Below, in pieces: positions 8,908 to 18,544 of a stretch of DNA of 64,000 nucleotides. The number at the start of each line of letters is the position of its first letter. The stretch's first letter is position 1. Source of the DNA: Reichenbachiella sp. 5M10 (GTDB taxonomy: Bacteria > Bacteroidota > Bacteroidia > Cytophagales > Cyclobacteriaceae); assembly GCF_002742335.1 (NCBI RefSeq), contig NZ_MDGR01000007.1, forward strand, positions 4,282,501-4,346,500, written 5' to 3'. A model generated the notes under the pieces. That model was not told the origin of the DNA. It saw only the letters and a list, made by a program, of their open reading frames with translations, and did not search any database. Position numbers and translations under genes: made by a program.

Positions 8908-11900
8908 ATGTTCAAAAACAGGTGTTTACTTCTTGTTCTGCTATGTACCCTCGGCTCTCATCTAGCTACAGCCCAATACTTTGGCTTTGCGACTCAGCCG
9001 GATAGCTTTGCTATAGACGTGGTACGCAATCTCAGTGCGCTTCATACCGAGACGCATGACAAGGTCGCCTATGATTTTCAAAACATCTGGCGTACCCAGA
9101 TTGACGATTCTCAGAAAGCCTCAATCATCGAGATCTGTACCAAGATGAATGACCGAAGGCTCTCAACCAAGCCATATTATACTTTGTTTTTTAGCCTGAT
9201 CACTTATGCTCATACGCAAGAGGGGCTCAAGGGAGATCAGTTTTCGGGCGTACTTGACATTTGTCATCACGCAGTAGATCACTACGACAAAACTCAGATC
9301 ATCACGGTTTTTAGAAACCTGGCTTTCTTTTTTGCCCAAGGGACGATCTACCAGTCTAGGTACAATAAAGTGATGAGTACAGGGGGCAGCTATACCATCG
9401 AGTTGATGAAGGATACGACACTGGTGCAGACAGCAATCCCTACCGAAGAGGCCTTAGAAGAAGTCGTGGAGGAAGAGTATATTTCTGAGGAAGAGATAGC
9501 AGAAGATTATGGTTCGACAGACGACAGCTGGGCTTCGGATGATTGGGGTAGCGCTGACGACTGGGACAGTGACGATGGCTGGGGAGACGATGATGGTTGG
9601 GGTAGCACCGACGACAGTTGGGGAGCGGATGATACTTCTTGGGACAGCCCCGCGGACAATGGCTTCATTGATGATCAACCCAAAAAAGAGGTGTATGAGC
9701 GCAAGTTATATGCTTTCGAAAAGACGGATTTGGTAGCTTTGGCTCAGGCCAATGACTTTGATCCAATCATAGGAGGACCTGTGATCAAGGTCAAAGGAAT
9801 GGAGTTTCGTATGGCGACACCCTATGACACATTGACCATCCAAAATGTGTCGGGCAGTTTTCTCCTCAAGGAGGAGCAATTTGTTGGGACCAGTGGCACA
9901 ATAGATTGGCCAGATGACCTGAGAGGTACGGATGGTGCTGTGGTAGAGCTCAAAGGCTATTCGTTTAATACGACGACTCCTCTGCTGCGAACGACACGTG
10001 CCGAACTCCAGTATCCAGATATGTTTGATGGCACGATACCAGGAGTTTTCTACTTCAAAAGTGGGAAGCGTCATTCCAAATCAGAGAAGAAGCATCCAGC
10101 TTTCACCTCGCTGCATTCAGATATCAATCTTAAACTTCCCGGCAAAGGGGTCAAGTATGTCGGTGGGTTTGCGCTCGTGGGTGCACGAAAATATGGACGC
10201 TCCATTGCCAAAGAATTGTCGACTTTGGAGGTTCAGGGTGTCGAGGGTCGAAGTTTTGTCAGTAAATCCTATGAGTATGTATTGGAGGATTCGTTGGTCA
10301 CGGCAGAACGGTCGTCTATGGTGATACACCATGGGTCTGACTCGATCTACCATCCAGCAGTTGGGGCTTCGTATGATGCGAGCGGGCCCGAACTGAAACT
10401 GTTCGTGGACAAAGGGGACTACAAGCATACCTATTACTATTCATCTTTTTTTAAAATGGAGTTTCAAGCGGATATGGTAGAGTGGAACCTCGACTCCAGT
10501 GATCTAGACGTGTCTATTCTTAATGCACCCAATCGTGTCCCTGCCTTGTTTGAATCCGAGGAGTATTTCAATCCGATTCGTTATACGAAGATGACAGGCT
10601 TGTTTGGCTTTCACCCGATCATGCTGGTAGTGCAGTATGCGCGCAAAATCCAAGATTCAAAGTACAATGTCCTCGAATTGGTGGATGCCTATGATTTGGA
10701 CCCAAACCTCGTCATTGCTGCAGCAGTCTATTTGGAGCAAAACCAGTACATCACCTACGACAAAGAGTCTGGTCAGATTCAGGTATTGCGCAAAGCTTTT
10801 CACTATCAATTGGCGTACAATAAGCGAAAGGATTATGACAACTTTCTGATCAGTTCGGTCAATCCATCGGGAGGTCCGAATGCTACGCTTCATTTTGACG
10901 AGGGAGAGATGGATGTGCGCGGTGTGCGCAAAGTCTACATCACCCCAGATACAGAGGTCTACATCGAACCAGACAGTAGCATATTGACTTTGACAAAAGA
11001 CAAGGGAATGAAATTCAACGGAATGGTCAATGCGGGGGATTTTCGCTATCATGGCAAGGAGACAGTTCTCAATTACAACGAGTACCTGGTTGAGATGCCT
11101 GATATTGACTCGATCAAAATCCAAGTTGATTTTCATGACAAAAGTGAAGCAGAGAAGACACGGTTGAGTAATCATCTTGAGCTGACTTCTGGGACACTGT
11201 ACATCAATCATCCAAAAAACAAAGCAGGTCTCAGGGAGTTTACACAGTATCCTTATTTTGTTTCTGACTCGGAGGCAATAGTTTACTTTGACAAAAAAGA
11301 CATCTTGCATGGAGCGTATGACCGTTCGGTGTATTTTATCGTGCCCCCGTTTGAGATGGATAGTAGCAATCGTGGTGATGCATCTGCGATTGGTTTTGAG
11401 GGTAAATTTAATTCGGGTGGTATTATTCCTGAGATTACTGAGACGTTAAAGATAATGCCAGACCAGTCTTTGGGGTTTGTACACCAGATCCCTGCGGAGG
11501 GTTATGCATTGTATCGTGGCGAAGGGATGCTTTATGGAACCTTGACACTCAATGCCGACGGTATTAGAGCTTCAGGTCGTATCGATTTTCGTACGGCGAC
11601 TGTGTATTCAGATGATTTTGTGTTTTACATGGATTCGGTCTCTGCTGTAGGACAAGAAGGGCTCATACGCGAGGGACAAATAGATGAGGCCTCTTATCCT
11701 GAAGCAAAGCTTGCGGATTTTAAGATGCTATGGAGGCCACTTAAGGATAGCATGTATATCGAGAATACAGGGGCTCCTTTTCAGTTTTACAATGAGACAG
11801 CTTCTTTGGATGGCAAGGCCAACATCACCCTCAAAGGGGTTTATGGTTCGGGTGAAATGCTGACTCGTGGATCACGGTCTATTTCGGAGGAGTTTCAATT

Positions 11901-13923
11901 CCAGCAGTATGAGTATCTGGGTCGTCATTCAGCGTTTGAGATTTTGACAGACAACCCAGAGAAGCCAGCCATGGCTGGCAAGGATTTGGATGTTCACTTT
12001 GACCTAGTGGAGAATATCGCCAAGGTTCACCCCGAGCGGCAAGGTATTGCAGCGATTAGTTTTCCATATGCTCAGATGAAAACATCGATTCCAGATGCGG
12101 TATGGTACCTTGATTCGGCCAAGGTGGTGATGTCTAAGCCGGATTACATCGATATCGAGCATTCGTATTTTTATACGACACGAAAGGAGCTCGATTCTTT
12201 GGCATTTAGTGCGACGGAGGCAATCTACAACATGAACACCTATGATTTGAATATCAAAGGTATCCCGTTTATCAAGGTAGCAGATGCGGAGGTGATTCCA
12301 GACAACCACGAGACGACGATTTTGGAAAACTCGGTCCTTCAGCCTTTCAACAATGCCAAACTGAAAATAGATACGCTCAATGGTTATCACAATCTTTTTG
12401 ATGGGAATATAACCGTTATCTCCAGAAGGAAGTTTGAAGGGAGTGCAACTTATGAATTGGTGAATACTGCCAAAGACACTTTTGCGATCAAATTTGAGAA
12501 GTTTGAATTGACAGGGGTCAAAAATGCTTCAGGAAAGATAGATTCGATGACTGTCTCGGGTGGGGTCATTCGCGAAGAAGAAAATATTCGAGTTTCTCCG
12601 GGGTTCTTTTATAAAGGAGACGTGACCATGTATGCCAACCAAAAATCTCTGGAGAAAGAGGGGTATGTCAGCCTCGATATGAAAAGCCAAGGACGTTATG
12701 ACTATTGGATTAGTTACCGTACTCCAGGAGATACCGCTGATGTAGAGCTTGATATTGCTCAATCCACTACAGAGGAGGGAGAACCAGTGACAGCAGGGCT
12801 TCTATACGATGAGAGTAACGGGGAGTTGTACATGGGGTTTGTGCGAGAGAGGCATCAGTTGGAGGATAGTTATTTTTTCAAAGCGAATGGAATATTGTCG
12901 TATGACCAGAGAAAGAAGGAATTCAAAATTGAAGAACCGAATCGACGTACTTTGAGTGGCTACTCGGGCAAATCCTTTGTTTACAATGATGAAACAGGAG
13001 AGTTGTTTTTCGATGGTCGAATCAATTTGGTCAAAAACAAGAAGGAATTTAAAGTGATGACTTCTATAGTGGGGCGTGCCAAACCGGACTCTAATGTGTA
13101 CAGCATGGATGCATTGATCGGGTTGGACATGGATATAGACAAAGACGTGATCCATGCGATGACACAAGATGTACTGGATATGGTGGAGAGGATAGGGTCA
13201 CATGCGGCTCATCACAATGGCGTTGACTTGATGGTGAAACTGTCCAACATCATAGGTGATGAAGATACTCGCGAATATGAAAACAGTACCTTGGGAGACT
13301 ATGCGCCACTGTACTCTGCCTCTGAAGAATTGGTCCAAACGATGCTCATTTCCAATGTGGATTTGAAATGGTCTCATGACTATAAGGCCTGGTATAATAC
13401 GTCGAAAATAGGTATTTCAAACATCAAGAATATCGATGTGAATGCTGCCGCGGATGGTTTTTTGGAGATATCCAAAGATGAAGATGGGGAAGAAGTATTG
13501 AGGCTATTTTTTCAATTGGCACCGTCGACTTGGTACTTCTTTAGTTACGAAGGAGGGCGTTTGCTGATGTTCTCGTCCAACGAAGATTTTAACAACCTCG
13601 TGGCTGAAAACTCAAATGTTTCCAAGGTCGGTTTTGGGTCCTATACTACGGTGGTAGGAGATGAATTTGAAGTGACGGATTACGTCAATGGGTTTCGTAG
13701 AAAGTACTACAATATCGATGAGGATTACAACTTGGAGTTGCCAGATGACGCACATGTGGAGCTACAGAGCGAGCAAGAGTATGATACTATCATAGAGGAA
13801 GAAGAAACGCCTGTCTATGACGAGGAGGAAGCCGCGGATACTTTTGATGAGGTCATAGAGGAGGAAGAATCTCCTGCTGAATCGACTCCTGTCAATGAAG
13901 AGGAAGAGGATGATGGATTTTAG
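8908..13923 (+). CDS. Giant exported protein of unknown function with Asp/Trp-rich segment
   Basis: A 1671-residue protein with a clear signal peptide (MFKNRCLLLVLLCTLGSHLA, cleavage near TAQ). Residues ~24-175 look alpha-helical. Residues ~180-257 are extremely acidic, and ~204-250 is a low-complexity run of D/S/W/G such as DDWGSADDWDSDDGWG. The long remainder is beta-rich with many short strand-turn units but no motif I recognise; some stretches (repeated G-x-L/F-x-Y/F strands) recall OstA/LptA-like or beta-helical proteins, which is only an impression. The C-terminus (last ~45 residues) is again Glu/Asp-rich. It stands 63 bases after prmA and is followed by a hairpin. It is probably periplasmic or at the outer membrane; no function can be given. 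Confidence 0.85.
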   Translation: MFKNRCLLLVLLCTLGSHLATAQYFGFATQPDSFAIDVVRNLSALHTETHDKVAYDFQNIWRTQIDDSQKASIIEICTKMNDRRLSTKPYYTLFFSLITYAHTQEGLKGDQFSGVLDICHHAVDHYDKTQIITVFRNLAFFFAQGTIYQSRYNKVMSTGGSYTIELMKDTTLVQTAIPTEEALEEVVEEEYISEEEIAEDYGSTDDSWASDDWGSADDWDSDDGWGDDDGWGSTDDSWGADDTSWDSPADNGFIDDQPKKEVYERKLYAFEKTDLVALAQANDFDPIIGGPVIKVKGMEFRMATPYDTLTIQNVSGSFLLKEEQFVGTSGTIDWPDDLRGTDGAVVELKGYSFNTTTPLLRTTRAELQYPDMFDGTIPGVFYFKSGKRHSKSEKKHPAFTSLHSDINLKLPGKGVKYVGGFALVGARKYGRSIAKELSTLEVQGVEGRSFVSKSYEYVLEDSLVTAERSSMVIHHGSDSIYHPAVGASYDASGPELKLFVDKGDYKHTYYYSSFFKMEFQADMVEWNLDSSDLDVSILNAPNRVPALFESEEYFNPIRYTKMTGLFGFHPIMLVVQYARKIQDSKYNVLELVDAYDLDPNLVIAAAVYLEQNQYITYDKESGQIQVLRKAFHYQLAYNKRKDYDNFLISSVNPSGGPNATLHFDEGEMDVRGVRKVYITPDTEVYIEPDSSILTLTKDKGMKFNGMVNAGDFRYHGKETVLNYNEYLVEMPDIDSIKIQVDFHDKSEAEKTRLSNHLELTSGTLYINHPKNKAGLREFTQYPYFVSDSEAIVYFDKKDILHGAYDRSVYFIVPPFEMDSSNRGDASAIGFEGKFNSGGIIPEITETLKIMPDQSLGFVHQIPAEGYALYRGEGMLYGTLTLNADGIRASGRIDFRTATVYSDDFVFYMDSVSAVGQEGLIREGQIDEASYPEAKLADFKMLWRPLKDSMYIENTGAPFQFYNETASLDGKANITLKGVYGSGEMLTRGSRSISEEFQFQQYEYLGRHSAFEILTDNPEKPAMAGKDLDVHFDLVENIAKVHPERQGIAAISFPYAQMKTSIPDAVWYLDSAKVVMSKPDYIDIEHSYFYTTRKELDSLAFSATEAIYNMNTYDLNIKGIPFIKVADAEVIPDNHETTILENSVLQPFNNAKLKIDTLNGYHNLFDGNITVISRRKFEGSATYELVNTAKDTFAIKFEKFELTGVKNASGKIDSMTVSGGVIREEENIRVSPGFFYKGDVTMYANQKSLEKEGYVSLDMKSQGRYDYWISYRTPGDTADVELDIAQSTTEEGEPVTAGLLYDESNGELYMGFVRERHQLEDSYFFKANGILSYDQRKKEFKIEEPNRRTLSGYSGKSFVYNDETGELFFDGRINLVKNKKEFKVMTSIVGRAKPDSNVYSMDALIGLDMDIDKDVIHAMTQDVLDMVERIGSHAAHHNGVDLMVKLSNIIGDEDTREYENSTLGDYAPLYSASEELVQTMLISNVDLKWSHDYKAWYNTSKIGISNIKNIDVNAAADGFLEISKDEDGEEVLRLFFQLAPSTWYFFSYEGGRLLMFSSNEDFNNLVAENSNVSKVGFGSYTTVVGDEFEVTDYVNGFRRKYYNIDEDYNLELPDDAHVELQSEQEYDTIIEEEETPVYDEEEAADTFDEVIEEEESPAESTPVNEEEEDDGF

Positions 13924-13949
13924 GGCTACCGAATCAGTAGCCCTGTATT
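13922..13949 (+). terminator. Probable terminator after the 1671-residue protein
   Basis: An 8-bp stem, AGGGCTAC paired with GTAGCCCT around a 7-base loop, begins inside the stop codon and is followed by the T-rich GTATTTG. The T tract is imperfect. Confidence 0.5.
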
Positions 13950-13996
13950 TGTTGTTGGATTAGGGCCCTTTGAAGCCCCATGTATAGAGGGTGTGT

Positions 13997-14551
13997 TTAG
14001 TCGTCAGTTTCCCAACCACCAAAAAGCCAGTTTCCTAGTGCCTTTGGATCACTGCTACGCATGAACTGATCTACGGATTTGATGACTTCATCATAGGAGA
14101 GTTTTCCATCGTTGTTGTCATCCAAGCTTCGGAATGCCTTGGGAGCAAAACGTACTTCGATTCTCAAGCCGATAAACAAATCAATGTATTCATTCTGAGA
14201 GATGACTCTGTCCTCGTTGAGATCAAATAGCTTGAAGATGTTTGTCGTGAAACTCACGACGTATTTTTTGTAAGTTTCGAGATTGTCAGGGTCGAGGAGT
14301 GCTGTCATGTATTCGAGCCATTGATCCAATGTCGCATGGTCGCCTTCGACATAGGGGCTGAGGTTGGACCAAATGGCATCCGTCATGGAGATGACTGTCG
14401 CGTATTCAGGCGTGTCAAAATCAAAATCCCTCACGATACATAGGTTTTCACCGATGGCTTCAAAATCATCTTTTTCTACTGTACCACTTCGATCAAAATC
14501 AATGATGTTGAAGAAGTGCGTCAGCTTTTCTACTTGTAATGGGCTTAACAT
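13997..14551 (-). CDS. EF-hand calcium-binding protein
   Basis: A 184-residue protein with no signal peptide and three EF-hand loops with good ligand spacing: DFDRSGTVEKDD (about 18-29), DLNEDRVISQNE and DDNNDGKLSYDE. It resembles calerythrin / sarcoplasmic-calcium-binding-type proteins, which buffer or sense Ca2+. The partner is unknown. It begins 7 bases after the stop of the exported redoxin gene, so the two are likely co-transcribed. Confidence 0.88.
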   Translation of the reverse strand: MLSPLQVEKLTHFFNIIDFDRSGTVEKDDFEAIGENLCIVRDFDFDTPEYATVISMTDAIWSNLSPYVEGDHATLDQWLEYMTALLDPDNLETYKKYVVSFTTNIFKLFDLNEDRVISQNEYIDLFIGLRIEVRFAPKAFRSLDDNNDGKLSYDEVIKSVDQFMRSSDPKALGNWLFGGWETDD

Positions 14552-14558
14552 AATTGCT

Positions 14559-15155
14559 TCATTTTAGATTTTTCAAAATCTGTTTTACTGTTGCTCTTTT
14601 TGAATAATCGGGATCATAAAAGGCGAAAAGTATTTTTCCGGAGGAATCGATGATATAGGTAGCAGGTACAGGTAGGTAGGGTTCGTCCATCCCGTTGATT
14701 TGGGCGACATTAAGGCCATAGCCTTTGTATTTTTCGATGAGTGCATCTTCCATTTTATAGGAGACACCATAGGTGTTCATGATGGAGAGATCTTGGTCAT
14801 AGATGATTTTGAACGAAGCGTCTGTTTTTTGGATGGTTTTTTCGATGTTGTCAGGCTTTTCGGGCGTGACAGCTATGACGCTCCCTCCTTTTTGCGTGAT
14901 GAAACTTAGAGAATCTTCCAACTGAGACAGCTGCTTGTTGCAGTGAGGGCACCAATATCCCCGATAAAACATCAACACCACAGGGCCCTTGTCGAGTTGC
15001 TCGGAGAGGTCAAAAGGCTTGCCGAATTGGTCCGTGCCGACAAATGTAGGAGCGGTATCTCCTTTGTCGTATAGTGGGGTAGGGTTTTGAGCATATGCGA
15101 TGATCGACGAGACCGTCATCATCACGGCGAAAATAAATGTGGTCAATGCTTTCAT
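14559..15155 (-). CDS. Exported peroxiredoxin-like (AhpC/TSA) thioredoxin-fold protein
   Basis: A 198-residue protein with an N-terminal signal peptide (ends AYAQ) and a redoxin domain: KGDTAPTFVGTDQFGKPFDLSE, the active site YRGYWCPHCNKQ (Cys69 and Cys72), then VIAVTPEK and the cis-Pro loop VPATYIIDSSGKILF. The CPHC pair is more like a thiol-disulfide oxidoreductase than a 1-Cys peroxidase, so either a periplasmic peroxide/thiol role is possible. It is first in a two-gene unit with the EF-hand protein. Confidence 0.88.
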   Translation of the reverse strand: MKALTTFIFAVMMTVSSIIAYAQNPTPLYDKGDTAPTFVGTDQFGKPFDLSEQLDKGPVVLMFYRGYWCPHCNKQLSQLEDSLSFITQKGGSVIAVTPEKPDNIEKTIQKTDASFKIIYDQDLSIMNTYGVSYKMEDALIEKYKGYGLNVAQINGMDEPYLPVPATYIIDSSGKILFAFYDPDYSKRATVKQILKNLK

Positions 15156-15234
15156 GAGTTATCCTTTGGGGAGATACTAAGATACGTTCATTCTCATAAT
15201 AATTATGGAAAATGACATAAAATAGGATGGGTGG

Positions 15235-16374
15235 TCACTTGACCCGCAAGACATCCTTCATGTGGTAGATAAAATTTTGTAGAGCTTGTTCCCAAGTCAA
15301 ATCGGCGTCCCATTTGAGACCTACATAAGTGTCCTTGGTGAATACGTGCTGGACATAGAACTTGGTCACTACAGCATCTACGGGCAGTGCTACGACTTTG
15401 GCACCAATGTCCGAGGCACGGAGTGTGACATAGTCTGTCTCTTTGGTGGGGTCATATTCCAGACACTCACGGATGGTTTTGCCGGTACCGTCTATTCGCA
15501 TCAGTGCAAATTGATGCCCTTCGTTGTAGATGGCTTGGGCAGTGATTTCGTCAGTGAGTTGGTACTTGAGGGGACTGTAGGTTGCGAGGATTTCTTCTAG
15601 TTTTTGGTTTTTCTGATCAATGCGCTTGTTGTAGTCGGCGACTCGTTTTTTGTATGCCTCGTCTACTGTGGAGGGGTCGTCGATGAGGTATTTTTGAAAG
15701 CGAGGTACTACGAGAGTTTCCACTTTCAAATCCATAGCATAAGTGGGTATTCGGCGGCCTCTGATTAGGTCTACACTGGAGAAAAATTCGGGGTGCTCTG
15801 GGATGAGGTAATTGGAAAAGTCCATTTCTGCACGAATCACATCTTTGTTCATTTTGATGAGGATCTGCATGAGGTCTGTTCCCTCTACTTTCCAGGCGTT
15901 TTGGTCTGGGTCTACGAAGCTGGGCTCGTCATTGAAGGGGGTCACGGTGATTTTGTAATGCTCAATGGCACTGGTGTCTCCTTTCATTTTGCTTTGCTCG
16001 AGGAGGATGACATATTTGATTTCACGTTCGGCCAATTGTTTGGCAAATGTGGCATTCACGTCGACATTGCTGAAAACATCATCGACGTAGTAGTAGGCAA
16101 CCGCATCGATATTCATTTGACGAAAGTATTTGTGGACAAAACGGGACAATTCTTGCCAATTGGATCGAACGTGTGGGTTTTTGTCTGACATGGGTGTGGA
16201 TACTAGCACGACCGTTTTGGTAGAGAGGAGGTATTTGGGGAGCTTGTCGTGGTAGGTAAAGTGCGTGAATGGCAGGGCATCGCTACCTACCAGTTGGGCT
16301 CCTGCTTGCCAAGTGGAGCTGAGCATACAGATACTCACGATGACTTTTGCTATTGTTTTGTTCGTCTTTGACAT
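15235..16374 (-). CDS. Exported protein of unknown function
   Basis: A 379-residue protein with a signal peptide (MSKTNKTIAKVIVSICMLSSTWQAGAQ). The sequence alternates strands and helices, for example TVVLVSTPMSD, IDAVAYYYVDDVFS and IKYVILLEQSK, and has a charged helical stretch around EAYKKRVADYNKRIDQKNQKLEE. It reads like a soluble alpha/beta domain, but I recognise no family motif. It stands alone between the redoxin unit and tag. Predicted periplasmic. Confidence 0.75.
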   Translation of the reverse strand: MSKTNKTIAKVIVSICMLSSTWQAGAQLVGSDALPFTHFTYHDKLPKYLLSTKTVVLVSTPMSDKNPHVRSNWQELSRFVHKYFRQMNIDAVAYYYVDDVFSNVDVNATFAKQLAEREIKYVILLEQSKMKGDTSAIEHYKITVTPFNDEPSFVDPDQNAWKVEGTDLMQILIKMNKDVIRAEMDFSNYLIPEHPEFFSSVDLIRGRRIPTYAMDLKVETLVVPRFQKYLIDDPSTVDEAYKKRVADYNKRIDQKNQKLEEILATYSPLKYQLTDEITAQAIYNEGHQFALMRIDGTGKTIRECLEYDPTKETDYVTLRASDIGAKVVALPVDAVVTKFYVQHVFTKDTYVGLKWDADLTWEQALQNFIYHMKDVLRVK

Positions 16375-16467
16375 AAAATATGATCCAAAGAGAGGTAAAT
16401 TCTCGTGAAATCGAAAAATAGATCAGCGGAAATTTAGGACATTACATCCGGAAAAAAGGAAACAGCG

Positions 16468-17043
16468 ATGTGTAAAAATAGATGCCAATGGGCAAGAAAT
16501 TCTTTTGAGGCCTACGAAAGATACCATGACGAAGAATGGGGAGTACCTGTGTATGATGATAAGGTGCATTTTGAGTTTTTGATTTTGGAGGGTGCTCAGG
16601 CAGGGTTGAGCTGGAGTACGATCATCAAAAAGCGCGAGGGCTACCGTCAAGCTTTTGCAGACTTTGACGTGCAGAAGGTGGCTACCTATACGGATGAAAA
16701 AATGGAGGAGCTTCGCAGTTTTGAGGGGATCGTCCGAAACAAACTCAAGATCAAATCAGTGGTCACCAATGCCCGTTTGTTCATAGAGATTCAAAAGGAA
16801 TTTGGAAGCTTCAGCCAATACATTTGGTCATTTGTCAAGGGGGAAGTGATCGTGGGCAACTGGAAGCAGATGTCTGAGGTGCCTGCTACGACTCCAGAGT
16901 CTGACGCACTGAGCAAGGATCTCAAAAAGCGAGGGTTCAAGTTCGTCGGTAGTACGATCATGTATGCGCACATGCAAGCGACTGGTTTGGTCAACGACCA
17001 TACGGTGGATTGCTACCGCTATCATGAACTTTTGAAAGGATGA
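16468..17043 (+). CDS. tag: DNA-3-methyladenine glycosylase I
   Basis: Excises 3-methyladenine from alkylated DNA. The 191 residues match Tag throughout: CQWARNSFEAYERYHDEEWGVPVYDDKVHFEFLILEGAQAGLSW (Cys and His zinc ligands, base-pocket Glu), the helix-hairpin-helix region with SFEGIVRNKLKI, and the C-terminal zinc ligands GLVNDHTVDCYRY. Length is normal. The gene stands alone between a minus-strand exported protein and a small membrane peptide. Confidence 0.95.
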   Translation: MCKNRCQWARNSFEAYERYHDEEWGVPVYDDKVHFEFLILEGAQAGLSWSTIIKKREGYRQAFADFDVQKVATYTDEKMEELRSFEGIVRNKLKIKSVVTNARLFIEIQKEFGSFSQYIWSFVKGEVIVGNWKQMSEVPATTPESDALSKDLKKRGFKFVGSTIMYAHMQATGLVNDHTVDCYRYHELLKG

Positions 17044-17045
17044 AA

Positions 17046-17075
17046 TTGACAATTGCGCAATCTTGATTACCTTCG
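17046..17075 (+). promoter_or_regulatory. Candidate promoter of the 42-residue ORF
   Basis: TTG at 17046-17048, a 19-base spacer and TACCTTCG at 17068-17075. This fits the Bacteroidota TTG-N19/21-TAnnTTTG pattern with one mismatch. Transcription would start about 20 bases before the ATG at 17101. Confidence 0.5.
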
Positions 17076-17100
17076 CAGAGGTAATTAAAAAGAAAAAGCT

Positions 17101-17229
17101 ATGTTTAATCCAGCAGTTACAGACGGAGTAAATTTATTTGTGAATATCGTAGTATGCTTGGCGGCTTTTGGTGCGGCTGTATCATTGATAGATTTCAGAA
17201 ACTCAAACAAGAAAGAAGAGAAGCACTAA
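17101..17229 (+). CDS. 42-residue single-span membrane peptide, unknown
   Basis: A short ORF beginning MFNPAVTDGVNLFVNIVVCL, with a single hydrophobic helix (about residues 11-30) and a charged tail of Asn, Lys and Glu ending KH. It is supported as a real gene by its own promoter-like sequence (17046-17075) and a strong terminator 25 bases after the stop. The preceding AAAAAGAAAAAGC is A-rich, as usual for Bacteroidota start regions. I recognise no family. Confidence 0.6.
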   Translation: MFNPAVTDGVNLFVNIVVCLAAFGAAVSLIDFRNSNKKEEKH

Positions 17230-17253
17230 TTGTCCTCTTCGTTAAAGAAATTG

Positions 17254-17283
17254 AAACCTCAGATTACAGTCTGAGGTTTTTTT
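17254..17283 (+). terminator. Rho-independent terminator of the small ORF
   Basis: A perfect 10-bp stem, AAACCTCAGA paired with TCTGAGGTTT around a TTACAG loop, runs into a T tract on the plus strand. The A run before it could also serve minus-strand transcripts. Confidence 0.88.
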
Positions 17284-17330
17284 GTTTGCAATGGATTATA
17301 CGAGTTGCTCCTCTAGGTTTTCGCGAATTT

Positions 17331-18503
17331 CTAACTTGCCTTTCTTGCTTTTTTCTTTTTGTTGAGCCAAACGATCAATCCCGTGATCGGTAAGCTTCCA
17401 CAGATCAAACTGATGAAGAAGGCAATGGTTTTGCCTGTCAATCCGAGAGCACTGCCCATATGGAGGTCTAGGTTGAGCATATCGAGCTGATCCGCAAAAT
17501 TGGCCTCATCGAACCGGTCTCCTTGTACCCGAAAGCGCTCCAGTGTATACTGGTCGTAGTAGTATATGTTCCTGTTGAACCACGATCCTTCGTCTTGGTA
17601 GGCGATGATCTCAATGGCGTCATCTGGATCTTCCATAAGAGGAGTCATGTACATGCCCGCCATTTGATTTTTTTCTTCTGCCATGACCTTGTACCACGCC
17701 AAGTCTAGTACCGAGACACTGTCTGTGGCAGTATCTATCTGTGTAGTGTCCGAGTGGGGGTGGTGATGCCCTGGCTTGCTGTCGCCAGCTGAGGTCACAT
17801 AGTAGAGGCCATCTTCGAACCACTCAAAACTCCAAACTAGTCCTGTGACTGCAATCACAAAAGCCAACAATAGACTGTAGAAGCCTAGTACGTTGTGTAG
17901 GTCATAGTTGACCCGTTTGAACGTGCCTTTCCATTTGATTTTGAAGCTTTTGTTGAGGTTGGATTTTTTTAGGTTTTTGGGCCACCACATGATGAGACCA
18001 GAGACCAGCAAGAAGAGAAAGATCAAAGTGCAAACTCCAACGATAGGCCGGCCTATATCATAGGGTAGCCATAGGGCACGGTGACCGTCGAGGATGAAGC
18101 GAAAGAAATTGAAGTGGTCCTTGCCGAGGAATTTCTGCTTTTTGATGAATTCGCCTGTGTAGGGATTGACGAATACCGCGGTAAATGAGCGCTTGCCATC
18201 AGTAAAACTGCTAAAACCGACTGCTGCTGCTCCATCTCTATTGGCATAGGTGAGCCCTGTAGGTTTGCTGTCAGGCATCTGTGCCATGGCGGTTTCGAGA
18301 ACTACACTTGGCGGGATATATTCTTTGTCTTGTACTTCTACATATTTCCAAGGTTCTGAACCGAGCGCTCGTTCTATTTCGTCGTGGTAAACGTAGATGC
18401 AGCCCGTGATGCTGACAATGAATACAACCAAACCTGAAACTAGTCCTAGCCAGAGGTGTAACCAATCATTTAGCTGGCGGAGTATGCTTTTTTTGTTTTT
18501 CAT
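17331..18503 (-). CDS. PepSY-associated transmembrane protein (PiuB-like)
   Basis: About 390 residues. The N-terminal helix begins LNDWLHLWLGLVSGLVVFIVSITGCIYVYHDEIERAL, typical of PepSY_TM proteins. A PepSY-like region, further helices (FIFLFLLVSGLIMWWPK; LGFYSLLLAFVIAVTGLVW), a His-rich loop (GHHHPHSD) and a last helix follow. Members of this family sit in the inner membrane beside siderophore receptors and are thought to reduce or release iron. I chose the ATG at 18503 because the longer frame from 18629 would run back through a hairpin and into the upstream gene. Third gene of the TonB receptor-DUF4374-PepSY unit. Confidence 0.85.
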   Translation of the reverse strand: MKNKKSILRQLNDWLHLWLGLVSGLVVFIVSITGCIYVYHDEIERALGSEPWKYVEVQDKEYIPPSVVLETAMAQMPDSKPTGLTYANRDGAAAVGFSSFTDGKRSFTAVFVNPYTGEFIKKQKFLGKDHFNFFRFILDGHRALWLPYDIGRPIVGVCTLIFLFLLVSGLIMWWPKNLKKSNLNKSFKIKWKGTFKRVNYDLHNVLGFYSLLLAFVIAVTGLVWSFEWFEDGLYYVTSAGDSKPGHHHPHSDTTQIDTATDSVSVLDLAWYKVMAEEKNQMAGMYMTPLMEDPDDAIEIIAYQDEGSWFNRNIYYYDQYTLERFRVQGDRFDEANFADQLDMLNLDLHMGSALGLTGKTIAFFISLICGSLPITGLIVWLNKKKKARKAS

Positions 18504-18544
18504 CGGACGATTGTCATCAATGGGTAATGTAATTAGGGTCATAA

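Noticed and set aside
9445-9700. Opposite-strand and alternate-frame ORFs over the Asp/Trp segment
   Set aside because: They follow from the biased base composition of the acidic segment and have no start context or domain.
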